Below, in pieces: positions 4,214-5,225 of a stretch of 5,225 nucleotides of DNA (positions are counted from its first letter, which is position 1; every line of letters begins with the position of its first letter). The notes beneath the pieces are model-generated. The model was not told the DNA's origin. It made no database searches and saw nothing but the letters and a program-made list of their open reading frames with translations. The stretch comes from Acidobacteriota bacterium (lineage in GTDB: Bacteria; Acidobacteriota; UBA6911; JACQSX01), in the NCBI GenBank assembly GCA_016199665.1, contig JACQGG010000194.1, forward strand, positions 1 to 5,225. The letters run 5' to 3'. The translations under genes and the position numbers were made by a program.

Positions 4214-5173
4214 TCAAGGAAAAAGTGAGATTGGAGGCAAACAAGTTCTGACGATCCAAACGGAGCAGGGAGCGTGCAAGCCGACATAGGAAGAGACGCT
4301 CCCCAGGAAAAACCTCTCCACTGCGCTTTTTCCCCTGGCGCCAATTACAATCAGATCCGCGTCTGTTTCGCCGGCAACATGAACGATCTGCTGGGAGGGA
4401 TCGCCATCTCTTGAAAGCGCCGAGACATGAGAGGCGGCGCAGGCGATTTGTCGGGCGGTCTCTTCAGCCGCGGCTTGCGCGGCCTCCTTCTCTGCCTGCC
4501 AGACCTCACTCAACAACCGGATGGCTGCGCTGTCCAGACCGTGCCGTGACAACTCCGGGACCACGGTCAAAACAGTCACTGCGGCTCGCTCCCCAAGCGG
4601 CAGAGATTTCATCACCTGGACCGCCGCCTTTGCATGCGGCGACCCGTCAAATGCCACTAGAAAGCTCAGACGACCCGACTCGCGTGCCGGCGGCAAGGCA
4701 GCGGGACCCCCGCGATGGGGTTCATCCTTGCTTTTCACAATCAGCACCGAGCAGGGAGCATGCCGAAGCAGTTGCCTTGAAACGCTTCCAAGCAGCAGGC
4801 CCTTAAAGCCACCCAGACCCCGCGACCCCATCACGAGCAGATCCGGCCTGGCCTCGCAGCAGGCCTCGACAATTTCATCTGCAACGTGTCCTTCACGGCA
4901 AGCGGTCCGCACCACAAACCCTCGGTCGCGCAGCCGCCTCTCTTCGCGCTCCAGCACCCGGCGGGCGCCCTGCTGCAGCGCGCGGCGGTACTCTTGGAAA
5001 GCTTCGCCCACCTGCTTCCCAATGATGGGGTGGTCGCCTGCAAACAGGGGACGCGGCTTTTCTACCACGACCAGCAGAGTGATTTCGGAATTCTCCGGAA
5101 GCGGCAAGCGGGTCAAAAAATCGAGCGCCGCTTCTGCGTGTTTTGATCCGTCGCTCGCGATCAGAATATTCAT
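4214..5173 (-). CDS. Tandem (two-domain) universal stress protein
   Basis: This 319-residue cytosolic protein has two UspA domains in a row. Domain 1 (residues 1-148) starts MNILIASDGSKHAEAAL with D8 and has the nucleotide-binding signature G116-x2-G119-x9-G129-S130 (GSRGLGGFKGLLLGS), then QLLRHAPCSVLIVK. A linker of about 20 residues rich in Gly, Pro and Ala follows. Domain 2 (about 169-309) starts RLSFLVAFDGSPHAKAA with D176 and has G278-x2-G281-x9-G291-S292 (GARGKSAVERFFLGS), then GLHAPCSVWIVR. Both ATP sites look intact, as in mycobacterial Rv2623-type tandem USPs, which bind ATP and restrain growth; the same role here is inference. A GAGGTG at 5179-5184, five bases before the ATG, supports the start. 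The gene converges on HPF-CSD with 21 bp between stops and no visible terminator hairpin, so their transcripts may overlap at the 3' ends. Confidence 0.94.
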   Translation of the reverse strand: MNILIASDGSKHAEAALDFLTRLPLPENSEITLLVVVEKPRPLFAGDHPIIGKQVGEAFQEYRRALQQGARRVLEREERRLRDRGFVVRTACREGHVADEIVEACCEARPDLLVMGSRGLGGFKGLLLGSVSRQLLRHAPCSVLIVKSKDEPHRGGPAALPPARESGRLSFLVAFDGSPHAKAAVQVMKSLPLGERAAVTVLTVVPELSRHGLDSAAIRLLSEVWQAEKEAAQAAAEETARQIACAASHVSALSRDGDPSQQIVHVAGETDADLIVIGARGKSAVERFFLGSVSSYVGLHAPCSVWIVRTCLPPISLFP

Positions 5174-5178
5174 CAGAG

Positions 5179-5184
5179 CACCTC
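5179..5184 (-). promoter_or_regulatory. Shine-Dalgarno of the tandem USP gene
   Basis: GAGGTG on the minus strand lies five bases before the ATG at 5173. The remaining bases to the window edge show no clear promoter; it is probably just outside. Confidence 0.65.
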
Positions 5185-5225
5185 GCTATCGTTCTCCCCG
5201 CCGCTTCCTTCACAGTCGCGGTTCG

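Noticed and set aside
5174..5200. GG-N10-GC sequence before the tandem USP gene as a sigma-54 promoter
   Set aside because: The -12 element lacks TT and the position would put the transcription start at or past the ATG, so it is probably chance.

Overview
The window looks like a chromosomal segment from a free-living, metabolically versatile bacterium of moderately high GC. The broken HAD hydrolase/P-loop protein, the HPF-cold-shock fusion, the multiple universal stress proteins and the style of the signal peptide at the left edge would fit Acidobacteriota or a similar environmental group. That placement rests on recalled family distribution and is tentative.

Layout, left to right. (1) At 1-100 (minus) is the first 33 codons of an exported protein that runs off the left edge. 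(2) Its long upstream region, 101-688, has no convincing gene. It holds two identical perfect CRP/FNR-family palindromes (TGTGATTTAAATCACA), a T8A8 tract between them, another 14-bp palindrome and a sigma-54-like sequence. (3) At 689-1636 (minus) is an intact aldo/keto reductase. (4) At about 1869-2832 is a genome scar. An internal piece of a HAD hydrolase/P-loop protein on the minus strand abuts an internal piece of a P-type cation ATPase on the plus strand, and the ATPase piece is also frameshifted. Neither can be functional. (5) At 2872-3339 (minus) is a single-domain universal stress protein. (6) Divergent from it at 3575-4192 (plus) is a ribosome-hibernation factor (HPF/RaiA) domain fused to a cold-shock domain. 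(7) At 4214-5173 (minus), convergent with the HPF gene, is a tandem two-domain universal stress protein.

The right half reads as a stress/dormancy cluster: ribosome parking (HPF-CSD) plus ATP-binding USP proteins, with the relic of a cation ATPase beside them. Mycobacterial dormancy (DosR) regulons group similar functions, so the analogy is reasonable, but it is inference. The most informative regulatory observation is a near-consensus sigma-54 (-24/-12) promoter at 3524-3539, exactly where it would give the HPF-CSD gene a 24-nt leader with a Shine-Dalgarno. A weaker sigma-54 match on the other strand sits just before the divergent USP gene. Together these suggest that the two genes share an enhancer-binding activator acting from the roughly 145-bp space between them.

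No tRNA, rRNA, CRISPR array, insertion sequence or transposase was recognised.
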